Below, piece by piece: positions 47,173 to 57,137 of a stretch of 64,000 bases of DNA. Origin of the DNA: Borborobacter arsenicus (GTDB lineage Bacteria; Pseudomonadota; Alphaproteobacteria; Rhizobiales; Rhizobiaceae); NCBI RefSeq assembly GCF_003934165.1, contig NZ_RKST01000006.1:124001-188000 (forward strand), read 5' to 3'. A model generated the notes under the pieces. That model searched no databases. It was not told the origin of the DNA and saw only the letters and a list, made by a program, of their open reading frames with translations. The first letter of the stretch is position 1, and every line of letters begins with the position of its first letter. The position numbers were made by a program, and so were the translations under genes.

Positions 47173-49321
47173 ACGCCACCTCGACCCGGCGATAGCCCTG
47201 GCGGCGCTGGACGAAGCCGCACCCCGCGAACCGCACCGCCAGTTCGCGCTCAAGCATGAGGACTGCTTCGTCGTCGCGGACGGGCATGGCGACATCAACG
47301 GCAAAGGCGACGGCCTGTTTCGCAACGACACCAGGGTGCTTTCCAGCTTCCGGCTCTTTGTCGGCGGCAGGCGGCCTTCCCTGCTGGGGGCTTCGCTGTC
47401 GCAAGACAACATCATGTTCACCGCCAATCTCACCAACCTCCAGCTGACCATGGCGGATGGTAGACAGACGCCGCAGGGCGTCGTCCATATCGAGCGGACC
47501 CGTTTCCTGTGGCAGGACAGGATGTTCGAGCGCATCGCTTTTTCGAACTATTCCGGGCACGACATCCTGATTCCGCTGCGGCTCGATTTCGGGGCCGATT
47601 TTCGCGACATGTTCGAAGTCCGCGGCACCGCGCGCAGCCGCCGCGGCCGCTCGCACGAAGCCGAGGTCGATGCGCACAGCGTTTCGTTCTGCTATGACGG
47701 GCTCGACGATGTCAGCCGGCAATCGGTAATCTCATTCTCCCGCCCCGCGGACCTGATCGAGCCGGACCACGCCGAGTTCCTATTCGAAGTCGCCCGGCGA
47801 GGACACGAAACACTGTTCGTGGAAGTCGGGGCGGAGTTCGCGCCCCCCGATCGTGACCGATTTCGTGCGGCGGCGGCACGGGCGCGCTTTGCCATGCGCT
47901 CGAAGCGCCGGCACGGTGCCACCGTCCACAGCTCCGGTCGTGTCTTCAACGACTGGCTGATCCGCGCGCGCGCCGATATCGCGCTGCTCACGACCGAACT
48001 GAGGACCGGACCCTATCCCTACGCCGGCATACCGTGGTTTTCGACCGCCTTTGGCCGTGACGGGGTGATTTCCGCGCTGCAGATGCTTTGGCTCACGCCC
48101 GGCCTGGCGCGCGGGGTACTTGCCTTCCTGGCCGAGCACCAATCGACCGAGACATCGCCTTTCAGCGATTCCGAGCCCGGCAAGATCATGCACGAAACCC
48201 GCAAGGGCGAGATGGCGGTGCTGCGCGAGTTGCCCTTCGGACGCTACTATGGCGGGGTCGATACGACACCGCTCTATATCTATCTCGCCTCCTCCTACGC
48301 CGACCGCACCGGCGACATGGATTTCGTCGACCAGATGTGGCCCTCGCTCTGCGCGGCGGCAAAATGGATGGAGGAAGCCGGCGCCCGCAATGGCGATGAC
48401 TTCGTGACCTACAAGCGCGCCGCCGAAACCGGTCTCTCCAACCAGGGCTGGAAGGACAGCGCCGACGCGATCTTCCATGCCAACGGGCGCATTCCCGCCG
48501 GGCCGATCGCCCTGGTCGAGGTGCAAGGCTATGTCTTCGCCGCATACAAAGGCCTGGCCTCGCTTGCCGAGCGCCGTGGCGAGGACAAGCGCGCCGAGCA
48601 TTGGCAGGCGATGGCGGAAAAAATCCGCGTCGCAGTGGAAAGCCGGTTCTGGATGGAGGAACAGGGCTATTATGCCCTTGCGATCGACGGCGAAGGGGCG
48701 CAATGCGCGGTGCGGACGTCGAATGCCGGCCATCTGCTCTATGTCGGCCTGCCCTCGCCCGAGCGTGCGGAAAGGGTGGCGACCCAGCTTCTGGCCGCAT
48801 CGCTCAATACCGGCTGGGGCATACGCACCCTTGCCGATGACGAGATGCCCTTCAACCCCATGTCCTATCACAACGGGTCGATCTGGCCGCATGACACGGC
48901 GATCTGTGCCGCAGGCCTGTCGCGCTATGAAGAGCGGGCAAGCGTGGTGAAGCTGATGAGCGGCATGTTCGAGGCGGCCGTGCAGTTCCAGATGCGTCTG
49001 CCCGAACTGTTTTGCGGCTTCACCCGCGCTCCGGGCGAAGCGCCGGTCGCCTATCCCGTTGCCTGCCTGCCGCAGGCCTGGTCGGCCGGCTCCGCCTTCA
49101 TGCTGATGCAGGCCTGCCTTGGCATCAGGATCGACGGCTGGACGGGTGAGATCTGCGTCGAACGCCCGCAACTGCCCATCGGCATCGACAATCTGTCGAT
49201 CCGCCATATCGGCGTCGGCGACGCCAAGGTGGATATCATCTTCGAGCGGCTAGGCGATCGCGTGGTCTGCTATCTCGACCACCGCCACGAAGGTCTTGCG
49301 CCCCTCATCGTGCGGTCCTGA
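47156..49321 (+). CDS. Amylo-alpha-1,6-glucosidase-type enzyme (glycogen-debranching family)
   Basis: A 721-aa protein with an N-terminal debranching-type domain (residues ~25-230: FVVADGHGDINGKGDGLFRNDTRV) and a C-terminal (alpha/alpha)6 catalytic barrel. The barrel shows AGIPWFSTAFGRDGVISALQ, where the Asp of GRD is catalytic in related families. It also shows DSADAIFHANGRIPAGPIALVEVQGY and SIWPHDTAICAAG. It should hydrolyse alpha-glucosidic links in a storage or stress glucan. ATG 47156 overlaps the glycosyltransferase end by 17 nt. Confidence 0.88.
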   Translation: MKELNERHLDPAIALAALDEAAPREPHRQFALKHEDCFVVADGHGDINGKGDGLFRNDTRVLSSFRLFVGGRRPSLLGASLSQDNIMFTANLTNLQLTMADGRQTPQGVVHIERTRFLWQDRMFERIAFSNYSGHDILIPLRLDFGADFRDMFEVRGTARSRRGRSHEAEVDAHSVSFCYDGLDDVSRQSVISFSRPADLIEPDHAEFLFEVARRGHETLFVEVGAEFAPPDRDRFRAAAARARFAMRSKRRHGATVHSSGRVFNDWLIRARADIALLTTELRTGPYPYAGIPWFSTAFGRDGVISALQMLWLTPGLARGVLAFLAEHQSTETSPFSDSEPGKIMHETRKGEMAVLRELPFGRYYGGVDTTPLYIYLASSYADRTGDMDFVDQMWPSLCAAAKWMEEAGARNGDDFVTYKRAAETGLSNQGWKDSADAIFHANGRIPAGPIALVEVQGYVFAAYKGLASLAERRGEDKRAEHWQAMAEKIRVAVESRFWMEEQGYYALAIDGEGAQCAVRTSNAGHLLYVGLPSPERAERVATQLLAASLNTGWGIRTLADDEMPFNPMSYHNGSIWPHDTAICAAGLSRYEERASVVKLMSGMFEAAVQFQMRLPELFCGFTRAPGEAPVAYPVACLPQAWSAGSAFMLMQACLGIRIDGWTGEICVERPQLPIGIDNLSIRHIGVGDAKVDIIFERLGDRVVCYLDHRHEGLAPLIVRS

Positions 49322-49483
49322 AGCCCGGCCGCAAAATTTACCGGATGTGGGAACCTCCGGCGTCCCCGGCAGTTTCCAAACATATCCCATAGTCTCGGCG
49401 TGGCGTCTCCGGTTGCGGATGCGCGAGCGTCGCTGATTGCAAGGAGAAAACGCCGGCACGTTTTTACGCCGGAAAGTGTGAAG

Positions 49484-51280
49484 ATGGCCGCCGAAATCAC
49501 CGACCCCGCGTTCAACCCCTTCCTGTTGTGGGGGTTTGTCTTCCTGAGCTTCAGTCTTTCCGTTGCCGCGGTCGTGCTCTCGATCTTCTTTCGTCGTCGT
49601 GACAGGCGTCAGCGTGCTGCACCGGCTGATGCCCAGCCCGCCGCCTACATGCCGGTCATTCGCGAAAGCGAAAGGAACGGCTCGCCGGTCGAAGAGGTCA
49701 TGGTCCAATGGACACCCGACATGCTGCGGCAGGTTCTGGATTCCGAGATGCCCGATGCGGAGGTGATCGTCGTCTCCAACCGCCAACCCTATATCCACGA
49801 ACTGGTGAACGGCCGCATCGAGCTTCAGATTCCGGCAAGCGGACTGGTTTCGGCGCTGGAGCCGATCATGCGCACCTGCTCGGGCACCTGGATCGCGCAT
49901 GGCAGCGGCTCTGCCGACCGCGAGACGGTCGACCAACACGATCACATCAGCGTGCCGCCCGACAAGCCGGCCTATACGCTGCGGCGGGTGTGGCTGACCG
50001 ACGAGGAATATAAGGGCTATTATTACGGTTTCGCCAATGAAGGGCTGTGGCCGCTCTGCCATATCGCCTTCACGCGCCCGGTTTTCAGGGCGGCCGATTG
50101 GGAATGCTACCAGGCGGTCAATCGCAAATTCGCCGATATCGTCCTGGAGGAGGCCAAGGGCAAACGCCCGATCGTGCTCGTGCAGGATTATCATTTCGCC
50201 CTGCTGCCGCAATTAATCCGCGAAAGGCTGCCGGAGGCGATCATCATCACCTTCTGGCATATTCCCTGGCCGAATTCGGAAGTCTTCAGCGTCTGCCCAT
50301 GGCGCGACCAGTTGCTGGAGGGTCTGCTCGGCAGTTCGATCGTCGGCTTCCACATCCAGTTCCACTGCAACAACTTCATCGACAGCGTGGACCGTTTCCT
50401 GGAATCGCGGATCGACCGTGAAACCTCCGCCATTTCGCATGCCGGGCGAACGACATTGGTCCATTCCTATCCGATCTCGATCGAATGGCCCGACGCAACC
50501 GAAACACAGGCGAAATGCAACTCACGCGCCCGGATCTTCGAACGCTTCGGGCTGCGTGAAGACATGAAACTGGCAGTCGGTGTCGAGCGGCTCGACTATA
50601 CCAAGGGTATCCTGGATCGCTTTCATGCGCTGGACGAGTTCTTCCACCAGCATTCGGACTGGATCGGCCGGCTGGTATTCGTACAGGTGGCCGCACCCAG
50701 CCGCGATACGCTGCCGGCCTACCGGTCGCTGCATCAGGAATGCCTTGATCTCGTCGCCGACATCAACGAGCGCTACGGCTCCGGCGACTATCGCCCGATC
50801 CTGCTGCTGGCAGAGCATCATGGCCAGGGGATGCTCGGCGAACTTTATCGCGCCGCCGATCTCTGCGTGGTCAGCAGCCTGCATGATGGCATGAACCTCG
50901 TCGCCAAGGAGTTCGTGGCCGCGCGCGACGACGAAGCCGGCGTGCTGGTGCTGAGCACTTTCGCCGGTGCCTCGCGTGAGCTTCTGGAGGCGCTGATCGT
51001 CAATCCCTACGATCCAGCCGCCATGGGCGAGGCCTTCTTCAAGGCGCTGAGCATGCCGCTGGAAGAGCAGCGCGAAAGGATGCGGCGCATGCGCGAAGTC
51101 GTGCGCTCCAACAATGTCTTCCGCTGGGCCGGCAGCATGCTGGTCGATGCCGCAAGGCTGCGTGATCGCGAACGACTACGCGACAGCTGGAGCAGGCCCG
51201 AAGGCTGGGACGAGCCGCCTGCCGGGCACTACCGCAGCGGTGGCTCGGCACAAAGAGAACCGACCGACCTTTGGAGATGA
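49484..51280 (+). CDS. otsA: Trehalose-6-phosphate synthase with N-terminal membrane anchor
   Basis: Makes trehalose-6-phosphate from UDP-glucose and glucose-6-phosphate. The GT20 domain starts near residue 90 ([14 protein letters not shown]) and shows [42 protein letters not shown] and [16 protein letters not shown]. Unusually, residues ~15-36 ([21 protein letters not shown]) form a transmembrane helix followed by a basic linker. The enzyme is therefore probably tethered to the inner membrane; classical OtsA is soluble. It ends in ATGA overlap with otsB. Confidence 0.94.
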   Translation: MAAEITDPAFNPFLLWGFVFLSFSLSVAAVVLSIFFRRRDRRQRAAPADAQPAAYMPVIRESERNGSPVEEVMVQWTPDMLRQVLDSEMPDAEVIVVSNRQPYIHELVNGRIELQIPASGLVSALEPIMRTCSGTWIAHGSGSADRETVDQHDHISVPPDKPAYTLRRVWLTDEEYKGYYYGFANEGLWPLCHIAFTRPVFRAADWECYQAVNRKFADIVLEEAKGKRPIVLVQDYHFALLPQLIRERLPEAIIITFWHIPWPNSEVFSVCPWRDQLLEGLLGSSIVGFHIQFHCNNFIDSVDRFLESRIDRETSAISHAGRTTLVHSYPISIEWPDATETQAKCNSRARIFERFGLREDMKLAVGVERLDYTKGILDRFHALDEFFHQHSDWIGRLVFVQVAAPSRDTLPAYRSLHQECLDLVADINERYGSGDYRPILLLAEHHGQGMLGELYRAADLCVVSSLHDGMNLVAKEFVAARDDEAGVLVLSTFAGASRELLEALIVNPYDPAAMGEAFFKALSMPLEEQRERMRRMREVVRSNNVFRWAGSMLVDAARLRDRERLRDSWSRPEGWDEPPAGHYRSGGSAQREPTDLWR

Positions 51281-51999
51281 CCTTGCAGCCACCTGCACTC
51301 CCCGACGACGCGGCACTTTTTCTCGACATAGACGGCACGCTGCTGGAGCATCAGCCGCATCCGGAAGGGGTCGTGGCCGATGCCCGGCTACTTGAACAAC
51401 TTGTGGCGTTGAAGACGCGGCTGGATGGAGCGCTGGCCTTCATCACCGGCCGGAGCGTCGCCATGGCCGACCGGCTGTTTGCGCCTTTGCGCCTGCCGAT
51501 TGCCGGCCTTTATGGCCTCGAGCATCGGCTGGTCGCCGGTGGAAAGACAGAAGCCGCGAGTGAACCGGAAGATGTCGCGGCAGTCGCGGACGCCCTGCAG
51601 GCCGAGTTTGGCAACACGAAAGGGGTTTATTTCGAGCGCAAGGGGCCGGTGCTTGCAATCCATACCCGCGCGGCGCCCGAAGCGTTGGAAGCAGTGCGCA
51701 TCGCAGCGGAACTGGCGCTCCCCGGCTTGCCCGCGGGCTACAGGATCGTCGCCGGCAATGCCGGCCTGGAATTCCTGCCCAAGGGTGCGCTGAAAAGTGC
51801 TGCTATCCACCGTTTCATGCAGGAAAAGCCCTTTTCCCACAGGCGCCCCGTCTTCATCGGCGATGATATTTCCGACGAAAGCGGGTTCGACTATGTCAAT
51901 GAACTCGGCGGTATTTCCATCCGCGTGAAGCCAGCCGGGTCGACTGGCGCACGCCATACCCTTGAGAACGTCGCGGCCGTGCGGCGATGGATCGGATAG
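51277..51999 (+). CDS. otsB: Trehalose-6-phosphate phosphatase
   Basis: A HAD-superfamily phosphatase that completes trehalose synthesis. The 240-aa protein has motif I ALFLDIDGTLLEH with the nucleophilic Asp, motif II FITGRS, the Lys of motif III in FLPKGALKSAAIHRFM, and motif IV FIGDDISDESGFDYVN. ATG 51277 overlaps the otsA stop by 4 nt. A frame 2 codons longer starts with TTG. Confidence 0.96.
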   Translation: MTLQPPALPDDAALFLDIDGTLLEHQPHPEGVVADARLLEQLVALKTRLDGALAFITGRSVAMADRLFAPLRLPIAGLYGLEHRLVAGGKTEAASEPEDVAAVADALQAEFGNTKGVYFERKGPVLAIHTRAAPEALEAVRIAAELALPGLPAGYRIVAGNAGLEFLPKGALKSAAIHRFMQEKPFSHRRPVFIGDDISDESGFDYVNELGGISIRVKPAGSTGARHTLENVAAVRRWIG

Positions 52000-52115
52000 G
52001 GGCCGGGAGAGACGCGACCCAAACATCCGGAGAGTGATACCTGTCCTGTATTGCCCGCTGCCGGTTCAAACGATACAATTTTCTCATCATTTGGCTGCCA
52101 GAGCCGCTGAAGGCG

Positions 52116-55100
52116 ATGCCTTTCTGTCTACGTTTGCTTGGTGGATTCGAGCTCTACCGAAACGAGACGCAGCTTCATATCGCGTCTGCAAAACAGCGTT
52201 GCCTGATTGCTTCGCTTGCGCTTGCGATGCCGGGGATTTGCAATCGCGACGACCTCGCCGAGAAGCTGTGGGGCTGGCGTCACGACGGAAGCGCCAAGCA
52301 GAGCCTGCGCACGGCGCTGACGCATTTGCGCAAACAGTTCACGCCGGACCAGCTGCTTGTCGCCCATCATGAGGAAGTCGGCCTCGATCCCGAACAGATG
52401 ACGGTCGATGCCCTGCAATTCCAGGCGCTTCTCGGTTCGGATGACCCGCAATCCCTGCGGGCGGCCGCAGATCTCTATCGCGGCGATTTTCTTGATGGCC
52501 TGCGCGTGCGTGAAGGCGATATCGAGCGCTGGATCTCCGACCAGCGCGGCTGGTACCGGTCCCGGGCGCTGGAAGTGTTCGTGAAATTGTCGGGACTGGC
52601 GCTCGCCAGCAGCGATTTCGATCTCGCCATCGACTCCGCCCGGCGTGCCGTCGTCCTCGACGATCTGGCCGAGGAAGCGCATCGCGCCCTGCTCAATGCA
52701 CTGATTGCGGGAAACCGGCGAGGCGAGGCCATGCGCCATGCGCGCTCGATGCTCGATCTGTTCGAGAGCGCGCTTTCGGTGACCCCATCGGCCGAGACAA
52801 TGGCTGTCATCGACAAGATCAGGATGGAGTCCGAAACGCGCGAGCGGGCGGCCGAACCCGAAGCCCCGGCGCCTATTGCGGACAGCCCGATAGCCGCCTC
52901 GACCGAGCCTGAACCGGCGGCAGGCAAGCAAGGCCTGATCGAACAAAGCCTGATCGTCGCACTGAGTTATGAAATAGCCGGCGTGGGACAGCTTGCCGCA
53001 AACGGCGCCGATGCCGAGGAGCTTGCCGAAGTCGTCGATGATCTGACCCGCATCCTGCTGAATGTTGCGGGAGAATGGTTCGGTGTTGCCAGTGCGCTTG
53101 GGCCCGAACACGGGGCGATTTTCTTCGGCGTCGAGGGCCAGACCGAAGACTACGCCAGTGATGGCCTGACCGCCGCGATCGAGCTCAGCGAGGCGATTTC
53201 GAATTATCGCTCGGCGAAGCATCCGGAACATGGTTTCGCACTCAAGGCCGCGCTTGATGATGGCGTGGCGCTGGTCATCACATCCGGAACGGTGCGGGTC
53301 GTCGGCGCACCGGAACTGCGGGCGCGGGCAGCGCTGCGGAAAATCGCCGAGCCCGCAATCGTGATAACCGAATCGCTTCGCTCCCATATCAGCGGCTATT
53401 TCAGGCTGCAGCCTTACCCAGGTCAGCAGGCAAACGGCGGCGACATCCACGAGACGCTATGGACATTGATCGCTCCGAAGCGGCAGCCTGACCGGTTTCA
53501 CGCGATGCGCCGGCGCATCCTGCCCCTCATCGGCCGCCGCAGCGAATTGGAAATGCTGACCGGGCGTTGGGCCGATGCCCGTGCGGGCAACGGGCAGGTG
53601 GCAATCCTTCGTGGCGAATCCGGCATTGGCAAATCCCGGCTCGTGCATGATCTGCGCGGTCGTCTCAGGGCCGCCGGCGCCAGGCTTTGGGTGCTGCAAT
53701 GCAATCCGAACGGGCGCCAGACGCCCTTTGCCCCATTGCTCAACATGTTTGCCGGGCCACGGCGAAAGCGCGACAGGCCGGAGCAGCTGTTCGTCCGCGC
53801 ATTGCGGCGGCTGGGCCTGGAACAAACTGAAAGCATCATCCAGCTTGGCACCACCGCCGGCATTGTCTCTCTCGCCCGACCGGCACCGGCTGCCCTTCCG
53901 GTCAAGGAGGCGTTGCGGCTCACGCGCCGGGCGATTGGCGAGATCGTGAATGCCCTTGCCTCGAGGGGGCCTGCCTGCCTGATCGTGGAGGACATTCACT
54001 GGGCGGACGCATCCACGCTCGCTGAACTGGAGGCGCTGGGCCGCTGGATCGAGGACAAGCCGATCCTGATCGTCGCAACCACCCGCGACGATGCGCTGCG
54101 GGCAATGTCCAGCGAAGGCAACACGCTGGATCTGACCCTGCGGCGCCTCGACAAGGAGGAGGCTGCCGCGCTGGCCACGGCGATGTGGGAAATGGCGGCC
54201 GATGAACGGCCCTCTCCCGAACAGATCGCTTCAATTGCCGGATTGAGCGACGGTATCCCGCTCTTCCTGGAGGAAATGGTGCTGTGGCGCATTCGCGCCG
54301 GCCAGCATATCGGGGCTAGCGCCCCGTTGCGAGCGGATGAGGCAGACAATCCGGCAATCCCCCTCACCAATCTCCTGATCTCACGCATCAATGCATTGGG
54401 ACAGGCGCGCATACTGGCCCAGATCGCTGCCGTCATCGGCCAGAACTTCGATTTTTCGACGCTGCGCGAGGTGGCGCAGAACATGCTGCCCGACGAGACT
54501 TTGCCGGAGCTGGCAAGCCTGCTGGTCGATCAGCACATATTGCGCCAGACCTGGCCGCTGCCCGAGGCGGAATATGAGTTCCGCCATACGCTTCTTCGCG
54601 AGGCCGCCTACAGTTCGCTGCGCGACACCGACCGGCGTGTCCTGCATGAGCGGGTATTTCGACGGCTTGAACGCGAACAGGCGGCGGGATTGCCGGTCAA
54701 TCACGCCGATCTGGCCTGGCATGCGGAACGCGCCGGAAATTTTCGTGAAGCGGCAGACATACTGACCCGGTGGGGTCGCGAAAGCGCCGCACGCTCGGCG
54801 ATAAGCGAGGCCCGCTCGGCGCTGGCGCGCGCCTTGCGCCTGACCGAGAATGTCGACGAGATCGATGCACGCTCGCGCCTGCAGCTCGACATCATCGCCG
54901 CCTACGGGCCGCTGGTCATCAGCCATGCCGGCCCGCGTGACGAGCAGGCCAAACAGCTCTATGCCCGCGGCGTCGATATTGCGCGCCAGCGCCCCGCAGC
55001 GGAGCGGGTCGACTGGTTCCCGGTCTTTTGGGGCTGGTGGTACACCGGCTCGGATTTCCGGGTGATGCATGACCGTGCCATGCGCGTCCAGGAAATGCTG

Positions 55101-55928
55101 TCGGACGTGGATGATCCCGAAATCGTCCTGCAGATCAATCATTGCATCTGGGCGATCGACTTCAATCTCGGCCGCCATCGCGCCACACTGGAGGCGATCG
55201 ACAATGGCCTGGCCCATTATGACGAGAACCGTGCCCGGCTGAACCGCGCATTATTCGGCGGGCATGATGCGAAGGTCTGCGGGCTGGGCCAGAAGGCCCT
55301 GTCGCTCTGGCTGACCGGGCGCACGGCGGACTCGGACCATGCGCTGCAAGAGATGGTGGAATTTGTCGATGGCATCGGCCATCTGGCCAGCAAGGCCCAT
55401 TCGCTCGACACCGAGGCCGTGTCTGCCTTCTACCGCAACGACCATGCGCGTCTGGCGGAAGTGGCAACACGCATGGACCATTTTGCATCCGAGCATGAGA
55501 TGGATTTCCTGGCCGGGCTCGCCATGCTTTTCGGCGGCTGGGCCGAAGCGCATCGGCACGATCCCGCAGGCGGGCTGCTACGCCTGCAGCGAGGCCTGGA
55601 TACGCTGAAGCAGCTTGGTTCGGTGGTCGACCTGCCGATCTATCTCGACATGCAGGCAACACTGCTGGCGCGCGACGGCAGGATCCGGGAAGCGTTCGAC
55701 GTCGTCAGCGAGGCAATCGCCGAGGCCGAGCAGAGCGGCCATGCCTATTGGCTGGCGGAACTGTATCGGCGGCGCGCGGACCTGCGTTCGCAATTGCAGG
55801 ACGAGCCCGGCGACGTTGCCGCCGACCTGAAGGCAGCGCTGGCCGCCGCTCGCGAGCAAGATGCTGTGGCGCTGCTCCGCCGATCCGAGCAGTCGGTCCG
55901 GGAGATCGGCCTTGCCGTCGAGATCTGA
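52116..55928 (+). CDS. Large BTAD-type regulator with cyclase-like, AAA ATPase and TPR domains
   Basis: A 1270-aa multidomain protein. Residues ~1-90 are an OmpR/SARP-like winged helix, and ~95-235 a bacterial transcriptional activation domain. About 280-450 is a nucleotide-cyclase-like fold that lacks clear metal-binding Asp residues, so it is probably a sensor. About 480-800 is an AAA/STAND ATPase with RGESGIGKSRLVHD (Walker A) and CLIVEDIHWADAST (Walker B). The rest is helical TPR-like. It lies directly upstream of, and overlaps, the YcaO gene, so it may control that operon. ATP binding would relay an unknown signal to DNA binding. Confidence 0.82.
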   Translation: MPFCLRLLGGFELYRNETQLHIASAKQRCLIASLALAMPGICNRDDLAEKLWGWRHDGSAKQSLRTALTHLRKQFTPDQLLVAHHEEVGLDPEQMTVDALQFQALLGSDDPQSLRAAADLYRGDFLDGLRVREGDIERWISDQRGWYRSRALEVFVKLSGLALASSDFDLAIDSARRAVVLDDLAEEAHRALLNALIAGNRRGEAMRHARSMLDLFESALSVTPSAETMAVIDKIRMESETRERAAEPEAPAPIADSPIAASTEPEPAAGKQGLIEQSLIVALSYEIAGVGQLAANGADAEELAEVVDDLTRILLNVAGEWFGVASALGPEHGAIFFGVEGQTEDYASDGLTAAIELSEAISNYRSAKHPEHGFALKAALDDGVALVITSGTVRVVGAPELRARAALRKIAEPAIVITESLRSHISGYFRLQPYPGQQANGGDIHETLWTLIAPKRQPDRFHAMRRRILPLIGRRSELEMLTGRWADARAGNGQVAILRGESGIGKSRLVHDLRGRLRAAGARLWVLQCNPNGRQTPFAPLLNMFAGPRRKRDRPEQLFVRALRRLGLEQTESIIQLGTTAGIVSLARPAPAALPVKEALRLTRRAIGEIVNALASRGPACLIVEDIHWADASTLAELEALGRWIEDKPILIVATTRDDALRAMSSEGNTLDLTLRRLDKEEAAALATAMWEMAADERPSPEQIASIAGLSDGIPLFLEEMVLWRIRAGQHIGASAPLRADEADNPAIPLTNLLISRINALGQARILAQIAAVIGQNFDFSTLREVAQNMLPDETLPELASLLVDQHILRQTWPLPEAEYEFRHTLLREAAYSSLRDTDRRVLHERVFRRLEREQAAGLPVNHADLAWHAERAGNFREAADILTRWGRESAARSAISEARSALARALRLTENVDEIDARSRLQLDIIAAYGPLVISHAGPRDEQAKQLYARGVDIARQRPAAERVDWFPVFWGWWYTGSDFRVMHDRAMRVQEMLSDVDDPEIVLQINHCIWAIDFNLGRHRATLEAIDNGLAHYDENRARLNRALFGGHDAKVCGLGQKALSLWLTGRTADSDHALQEMVEFVDGIGHLASKAHSLDTEAVSAFYRNDHARLAEVATRMDHFASEHEMDFLAGLAMLFGGWAEAHRHDPAGGLLRLQRGLDTLKQLGSVVDLPIYLDMQATLLARDGRIREAFDVVSEAIAEAEQSGHAYWLAELYRRRADLRSQLQDEPGDVAADLKAALAAAREQDAVALLRRSEQSVREIGLAVEI

Positions 55929-57129
55929 CGGCCCCTTTCCACATATTGAAGCTCCGCCAGATGAGTGGCGCGAGGCCTTCCTTGCCTCGGCGGCGGAGCC
56001 TTTGTCATCCCGCCTGGAGACGGATTACGAGCGCATATTGAGGCATCTGCTGCCGTTTTGCCACCGCCTCGGCATCACGCGATTGGCCGACATCGCCGGG
56101 CTCGACCGCATCGGCCTGCCCGTCGTCCAGGCCATTCGGCCGGCGGCATTGTCCGAGGTAACCGCGCTTGGGCGTGGCGGCACGCTGGCGCGGGCGACCA
56201 TTGGCGCCATCATGGAATCTTGCGAGCGCTATTTCGCCGAAGTCATTCCGGCATGGCGCGTCTTCACCGCGAAAGCGGAAGAATTGGCAGTCGAACCGGG
56301 GCTGTTCGAAGGGGCCGTCCGCCCGGAGGGTGCCGATGGCTGGCGACGGCGTTACCTGCCGTGGATCATGGGCATCGAACTGCCGTCCGGAACGCCGGCA
56401 CCAGTCCCGTTTGAGCTTGTGCATACGCGCTACACCCACCCGCCGCCGGATGGAGACGGCGTCTTCACCCGCAGCACGACGGGACTTGCCTGCCACCATT
56501 CGGCCGGGGAGGCCCTGCTGCATGGGCTGTTCGAGTGCATCGAGCGAGATGCGCTGGCGCGTGCCTTCCAGACACATGGGTTTTTCGACCGTTTCCGGCT
56601 CGAGCCATCAAATACCGACGAAACCGCCAAACTCCTGCAGGTGGCGGGTAATGCCGGCATTTCGGCGGCCTTCTGGCAACCGCCGTCGCCGACCGGCCTG
56701 CCTGTGGTCTGGTGTCAGACCATCGAAGCCGGATCGGCACGACCGATCCTCGCCCTGCCCACCGAGGGCTATTCGGCACGCGGAAGCATCGAGGCCGCAT
56801 GCAAGGATGCGTTGCGCGAAGCGCTGGTGACGCGAGCGGCGACGGTCTCAGGCGCACGCGATGACCAGACCGCCCCGCATTACGCAGAAGGTCGGTTTGC
56901 GGACGCATTGGCCAAAGCGCGTGACCTGATCGTAAATGGTAGTCCGAAGCCGGATTATCCCGGTTCGACAGTCCCCCCGCCGGCCAGCCTTGGCGACTTG
57001 CTCGCCTTGGTGGCGGCATCCGGCCTGGGGCCAGCCTTCGCCGTTCCGGTCGGGCTCGATCACGAGGCCGGCGTATTCTGTGTCCGGGTTGTACTCGGCA
57101 GGGCGCAGGCCTTTTCCATTGTTCGCTAG
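55912..57129 (+). CDS. YcaO-domain protein (ATP-dependent amide-backbone modifying enzyme)
   Basis: YcaO enzymes activate peptide-backbone amides with ATP to form azolines, or thioamides when a TfuA partner is present. The family signatures are visible: LARATIGAIMESCERYFAE (ATP/Mg Glu residues), STTGLACHHSAGEALLHG, LFECIERDALARAF and AACKDALREALVTRA. There is no E1-like or cyclodehydratase fusion, and the C-terminus lacks a PxPxP tail. The start is uncertain: TTG 55912 has GGGAG 7 nt upstream, while ATG 55861 lies 68 nt inside the regulator gene with a weak site. The pair with the next gene points to thioamidation. Confidence 0.87.
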   Translation: MPSRSDGPFPHIEAPPDEWREAFLASAAEPLSSRLETDYERILRHLLPFCHRLGITRLADIAGLDRIGLPVVQAIRPAALSEVTALGRGGTLARATIGAIMESCERYFAEVIPAWRVFTAKAEELAVEPGLFEGAVRPEGADGWRRRYLPWIMGIELPSGTPAPVPFELVHTRYTHPPPDGDGVFTRSTTGLACHHSAGEALLHGLFECIERDALARAFQTHGFFDRFRLEPSNTDETAKLLQVAGNAGISAAFWQPPSPTGLPVVWCQTIEAGSARPILALPTEGYSARGSIEAACKDALREALVTRAATVSGARDDQTAPHYAEGRFADALAKARDLIVNGSPKPDYPGSTVPPPASLGDLLALVAASGLGPAFAVPVGLDHEAGVFCVRVVLGRAQAFSIVR

Positions 57130-57137
57130 GGGATAGG

